Of a stretch of 64,000 bases of DNA, positions 22,185 to 31,449 are shown piece after piece. Numbering within the stretch: position 1 is the first letter of the stretch; each line of letters opens with the position of its first letter. The translations under genes were made by a program, and so were the position numbers. The DNA is taken from contig NZ_JABWRJ020000003.1 in NCBI RefSeq assembly GCF_014268935.2, positions 1 through 64,000 of the forward strand, given 5' to 3'. The notes beneath the pieces are model-generated. The model worked only from the letters and a program-made list of their open reading frames with translations, had not been told where the DNA came from and made no database searches. This DNA is from Pseudomonas peradeniyensis. GTDB lineage: Bacteria > Pseudomonadota > Gammaproteobacteria > Pseudomonadales > Pseudomonadaceae.

Positions 22185-22910
22185 ATGCGCCACGCATTGC
22201 CTCTCGCGCTGGCAGCCCTGCTCCTGGGCGGCTGCGCCAGCCACAAACCCGAAGACTTCAACGGCACCTGGATCAACCAGGCCGCCATCGACGCCGCCGG
22301 CAAAGGCACCAGCCTGCGCCAGGCCCTCGACGCCCAGGGCCCGGTGTTCGAATGGAAGATCGACGTCAAGAACCAGCAGGCCAGCTTCAGCAATGGCTTC
22401 GAGGCTGCCGACGGACGCCTGAGCGCCAACGAGAAAGACTGGCAGGTCAGCTTCGAAGGCGGCCTGGTCGAGCAGCTCAAGCTCGACGGCGACGAGTTGC
22501 TGGCGATCGACCCGTCCGGTCACCAGCAAACCTTCGTGCGCAGCGAAGGCCCACAGAACACGCCGCTGGGCGGCAGCTTCGAGAAGGCGCTGTACCAGCA
22601 ATACCTGGGCGGCGACTGGAAGATCGTCGAAGGCCAGGGCAAGGGCGCCGTGGTGCGCTTCAGCGACACCGGCAACGTCACCGGCCTGCCCGGCCCCGAC
22701 CGCTTCGCCCTGTGCCTGGCGGGTGACTGCGCGACCATGGGCGATGGCAACGACAGCCTGTGGCTGGAGCGCAACCAGCGTGGCGCGCCGTGGATCTTCA
22801 AGCGCGACGGCGACACCCTGGAAATCTTCCAGGCGGTGAACCGCGCCCAGCCGGATGAAATGCCGCAACTGGCCGCCGGTGCGCGGCAGTGGGTGTTGGA
22901 AAAGGATTAG
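22185..22910 (+). CDS. Predicted outer-membrane lipoprotein of unknown function
   Basis: A 241-residue protein. The N-terminus MRHALPLALAALLLGGCASH is a type II signal peptide with lipobox LLGGC (Cys17); Ala at +2 favours the outer membrane. The mature part is polar, with no family recognised, and the opening DFNGTWINQAAIDAAGKG resembles beta-rich lipocalin-like or copper-resistance-type lipoproteins only loosely. It lies 58 bases after ridA. Function unknown. Confidence 0.8.
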   Translation: MRHALPLALAALLLGGCASHKPEDFNGTWINQAAIDAAGKGTSLRQALDAQGPVFEWKIDVKNQQASFSNGFEAADGRLSANEKDWQVSFEGGLVEQLKLDGDELLAIDPSGHQQTFVRSEGPQNTPLGGSFEKALYQQYLGGDWKIVEGQGKGAVVRFSDTGNVTGLPGPDRFALCLAGDCATMGDGNDSLWLERNQRGAPWIFKRDGDTLEIFQAVNRAQPDEMPQLAAGARQWVLEKD

Positions 22911-22915
22911 CCAAC

Positions 22916-22977
22916 ATCGCGGGGCAAGCCCGCTCCCACGATACGCGTGGGAGCGGGCTTGCCCCGCGATAGGGCCG
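22916..22977. repeat. REP inverted pair
   Basis: ATCGCGGGGCAAGCCCGCTC and its exact mirror GAGCGGGCTTGCCCCGCGAT around a short centre (CCACGATACGCGTGG), between convergent genes. The near-perfect long palindrome could also end transcription. Confidence 0.92.
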
Positions 22978-22983
22978 GCAGTC

Positions 22984-23841
22984 TCAACCACGCCCTTGCA
23001 GAATGGCCGCATACCCCTCTTTATAGCTCGGGTACTGCGGCACCCATCCCAACGCCCGCGCCCGCGCATTGCTGCAGCGCTTGCTGCCGGTGCGCCGCAC
23101 CCGCTGCTCATCCGACCACTGGGTAACGCCCAGGTACTCACGCAGCCAGGCCACCACCTCGGCCAGCGGCGCCGGATCGTCATCGACACCGATATAGCAG
23201 TCCTCCAACGCAACACCCCGGGCATCGGCCCGCAGCAGGTGCGCCATCAGGCCGGCGGCATCCTCGGCATGGATGCGATTGCCGTACAACGGTGGCTCCT
23301 CGGCCACGCGATAACCCTGGCGCACCTGGCTCAGCAACCACTCGCGCCCCGGGCCATAGATGCCGGTCAGGCGCACGATCGTCGCGGGAATGCCGCTGTC
23401 CAGCGCCAACCGCTCGGCCTCGAGCATCACCTTGCCGGAATAGCCCTCGGGCTGCGTGGCTGCCGCTTCGGCAATCCATTCACCGTCCTGCTGCGCATAC
23501 ACGCTGCTACTGGACACGAACACCAGGCGTCGCGGCCGCTGCCCTTTCGCCGCCAGCCATCCCAGCACATGGCGCAAACCTTCGACATAGGCCGCCTGGT
23601 AGCCGGCTTCATCGTGCTGGCTGGCCGCCACGCAATACACCAGGTAATCAGGCCCCTGCTCAGGCCAGGCGCTCGGTATCTGCGGCTCGGCCAGATCGGC
23701 GGCGATCGGCCGAACCCCTTCGGGCAGCTGATCGACCGAACGGCGCAAGCCGCTGACCTGCCAGCCTTGAGCAAGCAGTTGACGGGCCAGGCGGCTGCCC
23801 ACATCACCGCAACCCACGATCAAAGCTGAAACGTCTGACAT
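22984..23841 (-). CDS. NAD-dependent epimerase/dehydratase-like protein (YeeZ-like)
   Basis: A 285-residue Rossmann-fold protein of the extended short-chain dehydrogenase type. The dinucleotide motif is LIVGCGDVGSRLARQLLAQG near the start. Later features are VFVSSSSVYAQQDGEWI and VRLTGIYGPGREWLLSQV. The canonical YxxxK is not obvious: the region after the serine string reads EGYSGKVMLEAE, with Y and K only three apart (YSGK), so catalysis is uncertain. TAGGAGG precedes the ATG at 23841. It diverges from exbB; the substrate is unknown. Confidence 0.83.
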   Translation of the reverse strand: MSDVSALIVGCGDVGSRLARQLLAQGWQVSGLRRSVDQLPEGVRPIAADLAEPQIPSAWPEQGPDYLVYCVAASQHDEAGYQAAYVEGLRHVLGWLAAKGQRPRRLVFVSSSSVYAQQDGEWIAEAAATQPEGYSGKVMLEAERLALDSGIPATIVRLTGIYGPGREWLLSQVRQGYRVAEEPPLYGNRIHAEDAAGLMAHLLRADARGVALEDCYIGVDDDPAPLAEVVAWLREYLGVTQWSDEQRVRRTGSKRCSNARARALGWVPQYPSYKEGYAAILQGRG

Positions 23842-24033
23842 ACCAAACCTCCTAATGCGAAAGGCACAGGCTATCGGGTTAGCGCGATAAACGGCTATAC
23901 CAAGGTCAAAAAAAGCAACAGTATTACTTTTGTTAACAAGAATTACTTGCAATAATGGCGACCCTGTCTGTTCTCGGCCTGCTTCGAGGCCTTGAAGAAC
24001 TCAACCCATTTCTCTTCATCAGGTCCGGCCAGC

Positions 24034-25008
24034 ATGACACGTACTCAACCTTCCGCTTCGCCAACCCCGTCGCGCGCCTGGCGCGCCATTGCCGCGCTGA
24101 TGTTCAGCCTGGTACTGGCCCCGGCAGCCATGGCCGATGAGCCTGTCGCCGCTACCCCGGCACCCGCCGCTGCCACCGCCCCGGCCACGCCTGCCGCCGA
24201 AGGCCAGGCGCCGATCGCCGCACCTGCTGACGCAAATGCTCCGGTGGAAGGTCAGGCTCCAGCCGACGAGAACGTGCAGGCGATGGTCGAAGACACCTCG
24301 CTGGGCATGGCCCACGACCTGTCCCCGTGGGGCATGTACAAGAACGCCGACGTGGTGGTGAAGGCCGTGATGATCGGCCTGGCCATCGCCTCGATCATCA
24401 CCTGGACCATCTGGATCGCCAAGGGCTTCGAGCTGATGGGCGCCAAGCGCCGCCTGCGTGGCGAGATCGCCGCCCTGAAGCGCTCGGTAAGCCTGAAAGA
24501 GGCCAGCGAGGTGTCGAACAAGGAAGGCACCCTGGCCCACACCCTCGTGCATGACGCCCTCGAAGAGATGCGCCTGTCGGCCAACGCCCGCGAGAAGGAA
24601 GGCATCAAGGAACGCGTCAGCTTCCGCCTGGAGCGCCTGGTAGCCGCCAGTGGCCGGACCATGAGCAGCGGCACCGGCGTACTGGCCACCATCGGTTCCA
24701 CCGCACCGTTCGTCGGTCTGTTCGGCACCGTGTGGGGCATCATGAACAGCTTCATCGGCATCGCCAAGACCCAGACCACCAACCTCGCCGTGGTCGCCCC
24801 GGGCATCGCCGAAGCCCTGCTGGCCACCGCCCTGGGCCTGGTCGCCGCGATCCCAGCCGTGGTCATCTACAACGTCTTCGCCCGCTCCATCGCCGGCTAC
24901 AAGGCACAGGTGTCCGACGCCTCCGCCCAGGTGCTGCTGCTGGTCAGCCGCGATCTGGACCACCAGGGCAGCGAGCGCGCCGCCCCGCACATGGTGAAAG
25001 TGGGGTAA
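24034..25008 (+). CDS. exbB: TonB-system proton channel protein ExbB
   Basis: A 324-residue protein, longer at the N-terminus than E. coli ExbB. Residues 1-34 form a signal-like hydrophobic segment, followed by an Ala/Pro-rich periplasmic stretch (about 36-90), then three membrane helices. Conserved pieces are VLATIGSTAPFVGLFGTVWG and LLATALGLVAAIPAVVIYN. With ExbD it uses the proton gradient to power TonB. The ATG at 24034 is chosen over a TTG at 23992. exbD follows after 3 bases. Confidence 0.95.
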   Translation: MTRTQPSASPTPSRAWRAIAALMFSLVLAPAAMADEPVAATPAPAAATAPATPAAEGQAPIAAPADANAPVEGQAPADENVQAMVEDTSLGMAHDLSPWGMYKNADVVVKAVMIGLAIASIITWTIWIAKGFELMGAKRRLRGEIAALKRSVSLKEASEVSNKEGTLAHTLVHDALEEMRLSANAREKEGIKERVSFRLERLVAASGRTMSSGTGVLATIGSTAPFVGLFGTVWGIMNSFIGIAKTQTTNLAVVAPGIAEALLATALGLVAAIPAVVIYNVFARSIAGYKAQVSDASAQVLLLVSRDLDHQGSERAAPHMVKVG

Positions 25009-25011
25009 GCC

Positions 25012-25440
25012 ATGGGCCTGCATCTCAACGAAGGTGGCGATGACCTCGCCGAGAACCACGAAATCAACGTCACGCCGTTCATCGACGTGATGCTGGTGCT
25101 GCTGATCATCTTCATGGTCGCGGCGCCCCTGGCCACGGTCGACATCAAGGTCGACCTGCCCGCCTCGACCGCGAAGCCCGCGCCGAGGCCCGAGAAGCCG
25201 GTGTTCGTCAGCGTCAAGGCCGACAAGAAGCTCTACCTCGGCGACGACGAGGTGGCCCAGCGCGACCAGCTTGGCGCCATGCTCGACGCCAAGACCAAGG
25301 GCGACAAGGAAACCACCATCTTCTTCCAGGCTGACAAGGGCGTCGATTACGGCGACCTGATGGAAGTGATGAACACCATGCGCGCCGCCGGCTACCTCAA
25401 GGTCGGCCTGGTCGGACTCGAGACGGCAGCCAAGAAATGA
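25012..25440 (+). CDS. exbD: TonB-system protein ExbD
   Basis: A 142-residue inner-membrane protein with one N-terminal helix (about 23-42) carrying the essential Asp (Asp25) in INVTPFIDVMLVLLIIFMV, then a periplasmic domain. It partners ExbB in the proton-driven motor. It begins 3 bases after exbB and its stop overlaps the tonB start by 4 bases (ATGA), so translation is coupled. Confidence 0.96.
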   Translation: MGLHLNEGGDDLAENHEINVTPFIDVMLVLLIIFMVAAPLATVDIKVDLPASTAKPAPRPEKPVFVSVKADKKLYLGDDEVAQRDQLGAMLDAKTKGDKETTIFFQADKGVDYGDLMEVMNTMRAAGYLKVGLVGLETAAKK

Positions 25441-26171
25441 CGAAAACGCGCTCAAACATGGCGCGCTACGGTGGCAGCCTGGCGATCGTGCTGGGTGTGC
25501 ACGCGGTCGCCGTGCTGCTGACGCTCAACTGGTCGGTGCCCCAGGCCCTCGAGTTGCCGCCAGCAGCGATGATGGTCGAGCTGGCACCGCTGCCCGAGCC
25601 CGCGCCGCCGCCACCGCCCAAGGCCGCCCCGAAACCGCCGACGCCGGTCGAGGAACCGCCGCTGCCGAAGCTGGCAGAGGCGCCGAAGCCGAAGATCGCC
25701 ATCCCCAAGCCGCCCAAGCCCAAGGCCAAGCCACAGCCGCCCAAGCCCGAGAAGAAGCTTGAGCCGCCGAAGGACGAGCCACCGGCCAAGGACGACGTCG
25801 CGGACACGCCGCCGAGCAACACGCCACCGCAGAAGTCGGCGGCGCCACAGCCAAGCATCGCGTCCAACAGCAATGCCCTGCCGAGCTGGCAGAGCGACCT
25901 GCTGCGCCACCTGGCCAAGTACAAGAAGTACCCCGAGGACGCTCGCCGTCGTGGGCTGCAGGGCATCAACCGCCTGCGCTTCGTGGTCGACGCCGAAGGC
26001 AAGGTGGTCTCGTACGCGCTGGCCGGCGGTTCAGGCAGCGCGGCGCTGGACCGGGCCACGCTGGAGATGATCCGTCGTGCCGGCACGGTGCCCAAGCCTC
26101 CGGCGGAGTTGCTGAACAATGGCACGATCGAAGTCGTCGCGCCGTTCGTCTACTCGCTGGACCGACGCTGA
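25437..26171 (+). CDS. tonB: Energy transducer TonB
   Basis: A 244-residue protein: short cytoplasmic start, membrane helix (about 13-33), a Pro/Lys-rich spacer (about 45-140, with many KPP, PKPK and EPPK motifs) that spans the periplasm, and a C-terminal TonB domain (LAKYKKYPEDARRRGLQGIN and so on). It carries ExbBD energy to outer-membrane receptors for iron-siderophores and vitamin B12. Last gene of exbB-exbD-tonB, overlapping exbD by 4 bases. Confidence 0.95.
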   Translation: MTKTRSNMARYGGSLAIVLGVHAVAVLLTLNWSVPQALELPPAAMMVELAPLPEPAPPPPPKAAPKPPTPVEEPPLPKLAEAPKPKIAIPKPPKPKAKPQPPKPEKKLEPPKDEPPAKDDVADTPPSNTPPQKSAAPQPSIASNSNALPSWQSDLLRHLAKYKKYPEDARRRGLQGINRLRFVVDAEGKVVSYALAGGSGSAALDRATLEMIRRAGTVPKPPAELLNNGTIEVVAPFVYSLDRR

Positions 26172-26266
26172 CGTTTTTTGTTTCTGTCACAAAACGGCAA
26201 GTCTGATAACGTGCGTCTATCAATTGCAGCCGCTATGCTGGGGCCGCAACTTCATGGACGCACGTT

Positions 26267-27193
26267 ATGACCCTCACCGAACTTCGCTATATCGTCACCC
26301 TCGCGCAAGAGCAGCACTTCGGCCACGCGGCCGAGCGTTGCCACGTCAGCCAGCCGACCCTGTCGGTGGGCGTGAAGAAGCTCGAGGACGAACTCGGCGT
26401 GCTGATCTTCGAGCGCAGCAAGAGCGCGGTGCGCCTCACGCCGGTCGGCGAGAGCATCGTCGCCCAGGCGCAGAAGGTACTGGAGCAGGCCCAAGGTATC
26501 CGCGAGCTGGCCCAGGCCGGCAAGAACCAGCTGACCGCGCCACTCAAGGTCGGCGCCATCTACACCGTCGGCCCCTATCTGTTCCCGCACCTGATCCCGC
26601 AGCTGCACCGCGTGGCGCCGCAGATGCCGCTGTACATCGAAGAGAACTTCACCCACGTGCTGCGCGAAAAGCTGCGCAACGGCGAACTGGACGCGGTGAT
26701 CATCGCCCTGCCGTTCAACGAGGCCGACGTGCTGACCCTGCCGCTGTACGACGAGCCGTTCTGCGCCTTGATGCCGGCCGACCACCCGTGGACCGCCAAG
26801 GACACCATCGACACCGCCATGCTCAACGACAAGAGCCTGCTGCTGCTCGGTGAGGGCCACTGCTTCCGCGACCAGGTGCTCGAGGCCTGCCCGACGCTGA
26901 ACAAGGGTGGTGAAGGCTCCAAGCACACCACGGTCGAGTCCAGCTCGCTGGAAACCATCCGCCACATGGTTGCATCGGGCCTGGGCGTGTCGATCCTGCC
27001 GCTGTCGGCGGTGCACAGCCATCATTACGCGCCGGGCGTCATCGAAGTCCGTCCGCTGACCGCGCCCGCACCGTTCCGCACCGTGGCCATCGCCTGGCGC
27101 GCCAGCTTCCCGCGGCCGAAGGCCATCGAGATCCTCGCCGATTCGATCCGCCTCTGCTCGGTGGCCAAGCCGCCGGTGGAACAACCGGCCTGA
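26267..27193 (+). CDS. oxyR: Peroxide-sensing LysR-type regulator OxyR
   Basis: A 308-residue LysR-type regulator. N-terminal winged helix: MTLTELRYIVTLAQEQHFGH with CHVSQPTLSVGVKKLEDELG. The redox pair is exactly placed: Cys199 and Cys208 in GHCFRDQVLEACPTL, which form a disulfide on H2O2 exposure and switch on catalase and peroxidase genes. recG begins 4 bases after the stop; an oxyR-recG operon is known in P. aeruginosa. Confidence 0.97.
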   Translation: MTLTELRYIVTLAQEQHFGHAAERCHVSQPTLSVGVKKLEDELGVLIFERSKSAVRLTPVGESIVAQAQKVLEQAQGIRELAQAGKNQLTAPLKVGAIYTVGPYLFPHLIPQLHRVAPQMPLYIEENFTHVLREKLRNGELDAVIIALPFNEADVLTLPLYDEPFCALMPADHPWTAKDTIDTAMLNDKSLLLLGEGHCFRDQVLEACPTLNKGGEGSKHTTVESSSLETIRHMVASGLGVSILPLSAVHSHHYAPGVIEVRPLTAPAPFRTVAIAWRASFPRPKAIEILADSIRLCSVAKPPVEQPA

Positions 27194-27197
27194 ACCC

Positions 27198-29276
27198 ATG
27201 ACCGAGCTGTCGAACGTCCCGGTCACCACGCTCAAGGGCGTAGGCGACGCCATGGCGGAAAAACTCGCCAAGGTTGGCCTGGAGAACCTGCAGGACCTGC
27301 TGTTCCACCTGCCGCTGCGCTACCAGGACCGCACCCGCGTGGTGCCCATCGGCCAGTTGCGTCCAGGCCAGGATGCGGTGATCGAGGGCGTGGTCAGCGG
27401 GGCCGACGTGACCATGGGCAAGCGCCGCAGCCTGGTGGTGCGCCTGGGCGATGGCAGCGGCACGCTGAGCCTGCGCTTCTACCATTTCAGCAATGCGCAG
27501 AAGGAAGGCCTCAAGCGTGGCACCCACCTGCGCTGCTATGGTGAAGCCCGCCCCGGCGCCTCGGGACTGGAGATCTACCACCCGGAATACCGGGCGCTGA
27601 ACGGCGACGAAGCACCGCCGCCGGTCGAACAGACGCTGACGCCGATCTACCCGACCACCGAAGGCCTGACCCAACAGCGCCTGCGCCTGCTGTGCCAGCA
27701 GAGCCTCGGCCTGCTCGGTCCGCGCAGCCTGCCCGACTGGCTGCCCGACGAACTGGCCCGCGACTACCAGCTGGCGCCGCTCAGCGACGCCATTCGCTAC
27801 CTGCACAACCCGCCGGCCGACGCCGACCTCGAGGAGCTCGCCGAGGGCCATCACTGGGCCCAGCATCGTCTGGCCTTCGAAGAGCTGCTGACCCACCAGC
27901 TCTCGCAGCAACGCCTGCGCGAGAGCCTGCGCAGCCTGCGGGCGCCGGTATTGCCCAAGGCCACGCGCCTGCCGGCGCAGTACCTGGCCAACCTCGGCTT
28001 CAGCCCGACCGGCGCCCAGCAGCGGGTCGGCAACGAAATTGCCTACGATCTCAGCCAGCACGAGCCGATGATGCGCCTGGTGCAAGGCGATGTGGGCGCC
28101 GGCAAGACCGTGGTCGCCGCGCTGGCTGCCCTGCAGGCTCTGGAAGCGGGTTACCAGGTCGCCCTGATGGCGCCCACCGAGATTCTCGCCGAACAGCACT
28201 ACATCACCTTCAAGCGCTGGCTCGAACCGCTTGGTATCGAAGTCGCCTGGCTGGCCGGCAAGCTCAAGGGCAAGGCCCGCGCCAGCGCCCTGGAGCAGAT
28301 CGCCAATGGCGCGCCCATGGTGGTCGGCACCCATGCGCTGTTCCAGGACGAGGTGCAGTTCAAGCACCTGGCCCTGGCGATCATCGACGAACAGCACCGT
28401 TTCGGCGTGCAGCAGCGCCTGGCCCTGCGCAAGAAGGGCGTCATGGGCCAGCTGTGCCCGCACCAGCTGATCATGACCGCCACGCCGATCCCGCGCACCC
28501 TGGCCATGAGCGCCTATGCCGACCTGGACACCTCGATCCTCGACGAGCTGCCGCCCGGGCGCACCCCGGTGAACACCGTGCTGGTCGCCGACAGCCGCCG
28601 CTTCGAGGTGGTCGAGCGGGTCCGCGCCGCCTGCGCCGAAGGCCGCCAGGCCTATTGGGTGTGCACCCTGATCGAAGAATCCGAGGAACTGACCTGCCAG
28701 GCCGCCGAGAGCACCTTCGAAGAGCTGGGCAGCGCCCTGGGCGAGCTGCGCGTGGGCCTGATCCACGGGCGCATGAAGCCTGCGGAAAAGGCCGCGGTGA
28801 TGGCCGAGTTCAAGGCCGGCGACCTGCAACTGCTGGTGGCCACCACGGTGATCGAGGTCGGCGTCGACGTGCCCAATGCCAGCCTGATGATCATCGAGAA
28901 CCCCGAGCGCCTGGGCCTGGCCCAGTTGCACCAGCTGCGTGGCCGGGTCGGCCGGGGCAGCGCGGTGAGCCACTGCGTGCTGCTCTACCACCCGCCGCTG
29001 TCGCAGATTGGCCGTGAACGCCTGGGCATCATGCGGGAAACCAACGACGGATTCGTCATAGCAGAGAAGGACCTGGAGTTGCGTGGCCCCGGCGAGATGC
29101 TCGGGACGCGCCAGACCGGCCTGCTACAGTTCAAGGTCGCCGACCTGATGCGCGACGCCGACCTGCTGCCGGCCGTGCGCGACGCCGCCCAGGCCCTGCT
29201 GGCACGCTGGCCCGACCATGTCAGCCCGTTGCTCGACCGCTGGCTGCGCCACGGTCAACAATATGGCCAGGTGTGA
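27198..29276 (+). CDS. recG: ATP-dependent DNA helicase RecG
   Basis: A 692-residue superfamily 2 helicase that reverses stalled forks and migrates Holliday junctions. The wedge/OB domain fills about residues 1-200. Walker A GDVGAGKT at about 298-305, IIDEQHRFGVQQRLALRK (motif II), TATPIPRTLAM (motif III) and RGRVGRGSAVSHCVLLY (motif VI) are intact. It is co-transcribed with oxyR (4-base gap), which fits a repair role after oxidative damage. Confidence 0.97.
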   Translation: MTELSNVPVTTLKGVGDAMAEKLAKVGLENLQDLLFHLPLRYQDRTRVVPIGQLRPGQDAVIEGVVSGADVTMGKRRSLVVRLGDGSGTLSLRFYHFSNAQKEGLKRGTHLRCYGEARPGASGLEIYHPEYRALNGDEAPPPVEQTLTPIYPTTEGLTQQRLRLLCQQSLGLLGPRSLPDWLPDELARDYQLAPLSDAIRYLHNPPADADLEELAEGHHWAQHRLAFEELLTHQLSQQRLRESLRSLRAPVLPKATRLPAQYLANLGFSPTGAQQRVGNEIAYDLSQHEPMMRLVQGDVGAGKTVVAALAALQALEAGYQVALMAPTEILAEQHYITFKRWLEPLGIEVAWLAGKLKGKARASALEQIANGAPMVVGTHALFQDEVQFKHLALAIIDEQHRFGVQQRLALRKKGVMGQLCPHQLIMTATPIPRTLAMSAYADLDTSILDELPPGRTPVNTVLVADSRRFEVVERVRAACAEGRQAYWVCTLIEESEELTCQAAESTFEELGSALGELRVGLIHGRMKPAEKAAVMAEFKAGDLQLLVATTVIEVGVDVPNASLMIIENPERLGLAQLHQLRGRVGRGSAVSHCVLLYHPPLSQIGRERLGIMRETNDGFVIAEKDLELRGPGEMLGTRQTGLLQFKVADLMRDADLLPAVRDAAQALLARWPDHVSPLLDRWLRHGQQYGQV

Positions 29277-29353
29277 CGCCCGTCCCATAATGGATCCAGC
29301 TTGGCGGCCAGGCTGGTTATACTTCGCGTTTACAGAATGATTGGATACAGGCC

Positions 29354-30763
29354 ATGACTGAAGTTGCCCTGGATACCGCAACCCTACACGCACCGTCTGT
29401 CATCCGGCTGTTGCTCGACAAGCTCGGCGTCAGCTTCCGCGAGGTGCCCGAGCACCCGGGGCTGCCGGCCGCCTCGCGGGTACAGGCCGTGCTGCTCGAT
29501 GACGAGATCGGTGCCTTGATGGTGCTGTTCCCGCAAAGCCAGTTGCTGGACCTCAAGCGCCTCGAGGAACTGACCGGCCGCAAGCTCAAGGCCGTGCCGC
29601 TGGAGCGCCTGAAGCAGATGCTCGACAAGCATCACCTCAAGGCCCTGCCGGCGATTCCCGCCCTGACCAGCTCGCCCTGCCAGTACGAGAAGAGCCTGCT
29701 CGACAACGAGACGCTGCTGATCCAGTCCGGCGAAGCCGGACTGCTACTGGAAATCGGCAGGACGGCCTTCAAGAAGATGCTGTTCAAGGCCAGCGCCAGC
29801 ACCTTCGGCCAGCAGATCAGCGATATTCGCCTGAGTTTCGACCAGTTGGACGGCCCTCCCAAGGAAGTCATCCGCGCCGTCCAGGCCTTCACTGCCCGCC
29901 GCATCCAGCAACGCCTGGAACAGACCATCGAGATTCCGCCGCTGGCCGACACCGCGCAGAAGATCATCAAGCTGCGCGTCGACCCCAATGCCAGCATCGA
30001 CGACATCACCGGCGTGGTGGAGACCGACCCGGCCCTGGCCGCGCAGGTGGTCAGCTGGGCTGCTTCCCCGTACTACGCCTCGCCCGGCAAGATTCGCTCG
30101 GTGGAGGACGCCATCGTCCGCGTGCTGGGCTTCGACCTGGTGATCAACCTGGCCCTGGGCCTGGCGCTGGGCAAGACCCTGAGCCTGCCCAAGGACCACC
30201 CGCAACAGGCCACGCCGTACTGGCAGCAATCGATCTACACCGCCGCGGTGATCGAGGGCCTGACCCGCGCCATGCCGCGCGCCGAGCGCCCGGAAGCGGG
30301 CCTGACCTACCTGGCCGGCCTGCTGCACAACTTCGGTTACCTGCTGCTGGCCCACGTCTTCCCGCCGCATTTCTCGCTGATCTGCCGCCACCTGGAGGTC
30401 AACCCGCACCTGTGCCACAGCTATGTGGAACAGCACCTGCTGGGGATCAGCCGTGAACAGATCGGGGCCTGGCTGATGAAGCTGTGGGACATGCCCGATG
30501 AGCTGTCCACGGCCCTGCGTTTCCAGCACGACCCGGCGTACGACGGCGATTATGCGGCGTTCCCCAACCTGGTGTGCCTGGCGACGCGCCTGCTGCGCGC
30601 CCGGGGGATCGGTTCGGGGCCAAGGGACGAGATCCCGGATGCCCTGCTCGAGCGCCTGGGGCTGACTCGAGAGAAGGCCGAAGAGGTGGTGAACAAGGTG
30701 CTGGAGGCCGAGGCCCTGCTGCGCGAACTGGCGTCGCAGTTCCACGCGCCGCATTCGCATTAA
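29354..30763 (+). CDS. YbaK/aminoacyl-tRNA deacylase domain fused to HDOD domain
   Basis: A 469-residue two-domain protein. Residues about 20-150 look like a YbaK/ProX-type tRNA editing domain (VIRLLLDKLGVSFREVPEHP, then PQSQLLDLKRLEELTGRKLK). Residues about 190-400 form an HDOD domain (IPPLADTAQKIIKLRVDPNA, ETDPALAAQVVSWAASPYYA, DAIVRVLGFDLVINLALGLA, TYLAGLLHNFGYLLLAHVFP). HDOD proteins act in signalling or surface regulation. Whether the editing domain is active cannot be told. Such fusions are known in pseudomonads. Confidence 0.88.
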   Translation: MTEVALDTATLHAPSVIRLLLDKLGVSFREVPEHPGLPAASRVQAVLLDDEIGALMVLFPQSQLLDLKRLEELTGRKLKAVPLERLKQMLDKHHLKALPAIPALTSSPCQYEKSLLDNETLLIQSGEAGLLLEIGRTAFKKMLFKASASTFGQQISDIRLSFDQLDGPPKEVIRAVQAFTARRIQQRLEQTIEIPPLADTAQKIIKLRVDPNASIDDITGVVETDPALAAQVVSWAASPYYASPGKIRSVEDAIVRVLGFDLVINLALGLALGKTLSLPKDHPQQATPYWQQSIYTAAVIEGLTRAMPRAERPEAGLTYLAGLLHNFGYLLLAHVFPPHFSLICRHLEVNPHLCHSYVEQHLLGISREQIGAWLMKLWDMPDELSTALRFQHDPAYDGDYAAFPNLVCLATRLLRARGIGSGPRDEIPDALLERLGLTREKAEEVVNKVLEAEALLRELASQFHAPHSH

Positions 30764-30771
30764 GATCACCA

Positions 30772-30903
30772 TGTAGGAGCGGCCTTGCCGAGGCGTCGGA
30801 CCGGCCGGAAAGGGCCGCGAAGCGGCCCCAGATTCCGAGCCACCATCGAAATTGCTGGGGGCTGCTGCGCAGCCCTTTCGCGACGCAAGGCCGCTCCCAC
30901 AGG
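30772..30903. repeat. REP-like cluster with interior hairpin
   Basis: Outer mirrored units TGTAGGAGCGGCCTTG (30773) and CAAGGCCGCTCCCACAGG (30886), with a central block (CGGACCGGCCGGAAAGGGCC onward) resembling the element at 34968-35026. Sits between the HDOD gene and the convergent small gene. Confidence 0.8.
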
Positions 30904-30940
30904 GGGACAGTTCCCTGCGTGTATCGCCTGCGCCTGGAGC

Positions 30941-31315
30941 TCAGGCCTTCTTCTTCGGCTTCAGGTACTTCATCAAGCCCTGGAACCAGATCACCAGCGC
31001 CGGATTGCCCTTGATCTGGATGTTCTTCTCCTGAATCCCCTGCATGAACGCCAGCTGCTTGTTACCGGCCTGCAGCGTGGCGAAGCCATAGGCGGCGTCC
31101 TTGAAGGCGATGGCGAAGGCCGGCTGCGGATGCAGGCCGCCCTTGCTGCTAATGCGCAGGTCCTTGACGATGAAGTGCCGGGCGACCTTGCCGTCGAGCG
31201 TCTGCATCTGGAAGACCAGGTCCTTGTCCTGCAGCTGCTGCTGGAACGCCGGGTTGTTGCGGCTGGCCTTGGCCATCAGCAGCCCCATGGCCCAGAGAAG
31301 AAAGCGAAACTTCAT
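30941..31315 (-). CDS. Small protein of unknown function with lipid/sterol-carrier-like features
   Basis: A 124-residue protein beginning MKFRFLLWAMGLLMAKASRN (one hydrophobic N-terminal segment), with a middle DGKVARHFIVKDLRISSKGG and a Lys-rich end (YLKPKKKA). The middle (LQAGNKQLAFMQGIQEKNIQ and so on) is reminiscent of SCP2-type domains, a weak resemblance. The ATG at 31315 begins the hydrophobic segment; longer frames are unsupported. Function unknown. Confidence 0.72.
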   Translation of the reverse strand: MKFRFLLWAMGLLMAKASRNNPAFQQQLQDKDLVFQMQTLDGKVARHFIVKDLRISSKGGLHPQPAFAIAFKDAAYGFATLQAGNKQLAFMQGIQEKNIQIKGNPALVIWFQGLMKYLKPKKKA

Positions 31316-31410
31316 CAACACGCCTCGAATGAAAAGTGACTGAGTCGCGCAGTTTATCCGTTTCTCGCCCTGTTTATGCAAGTTCGCCGCATTTGCTTAC
31401 CAGAAACGCA

Positions 31411-31432
31411 ACGGGCGCCTCCAGGCGCCCGT
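31411..31432 (-). terminator. Terminator-like hairpin after hupA
   Basis: Perfect 10-bp stem ACGGGCGCCT / AGGCGCCCGT with a CC loop just downstream of the hupA stop; on the minus strand it is followed by a weak T-rich stretch (TGCGTTTC). Confidence 0.7.
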
Positions 31433-31449
31433 CTGGTGAACCTGTTCGG

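Noticed and set aside
23842..24033. Fur box upstream of exbB
   Set aside because: AT-rich text (GAATTACTTGCAATAATG) is only partly Fur-like; no convincing 19-base palindrome was found, so no site is called.
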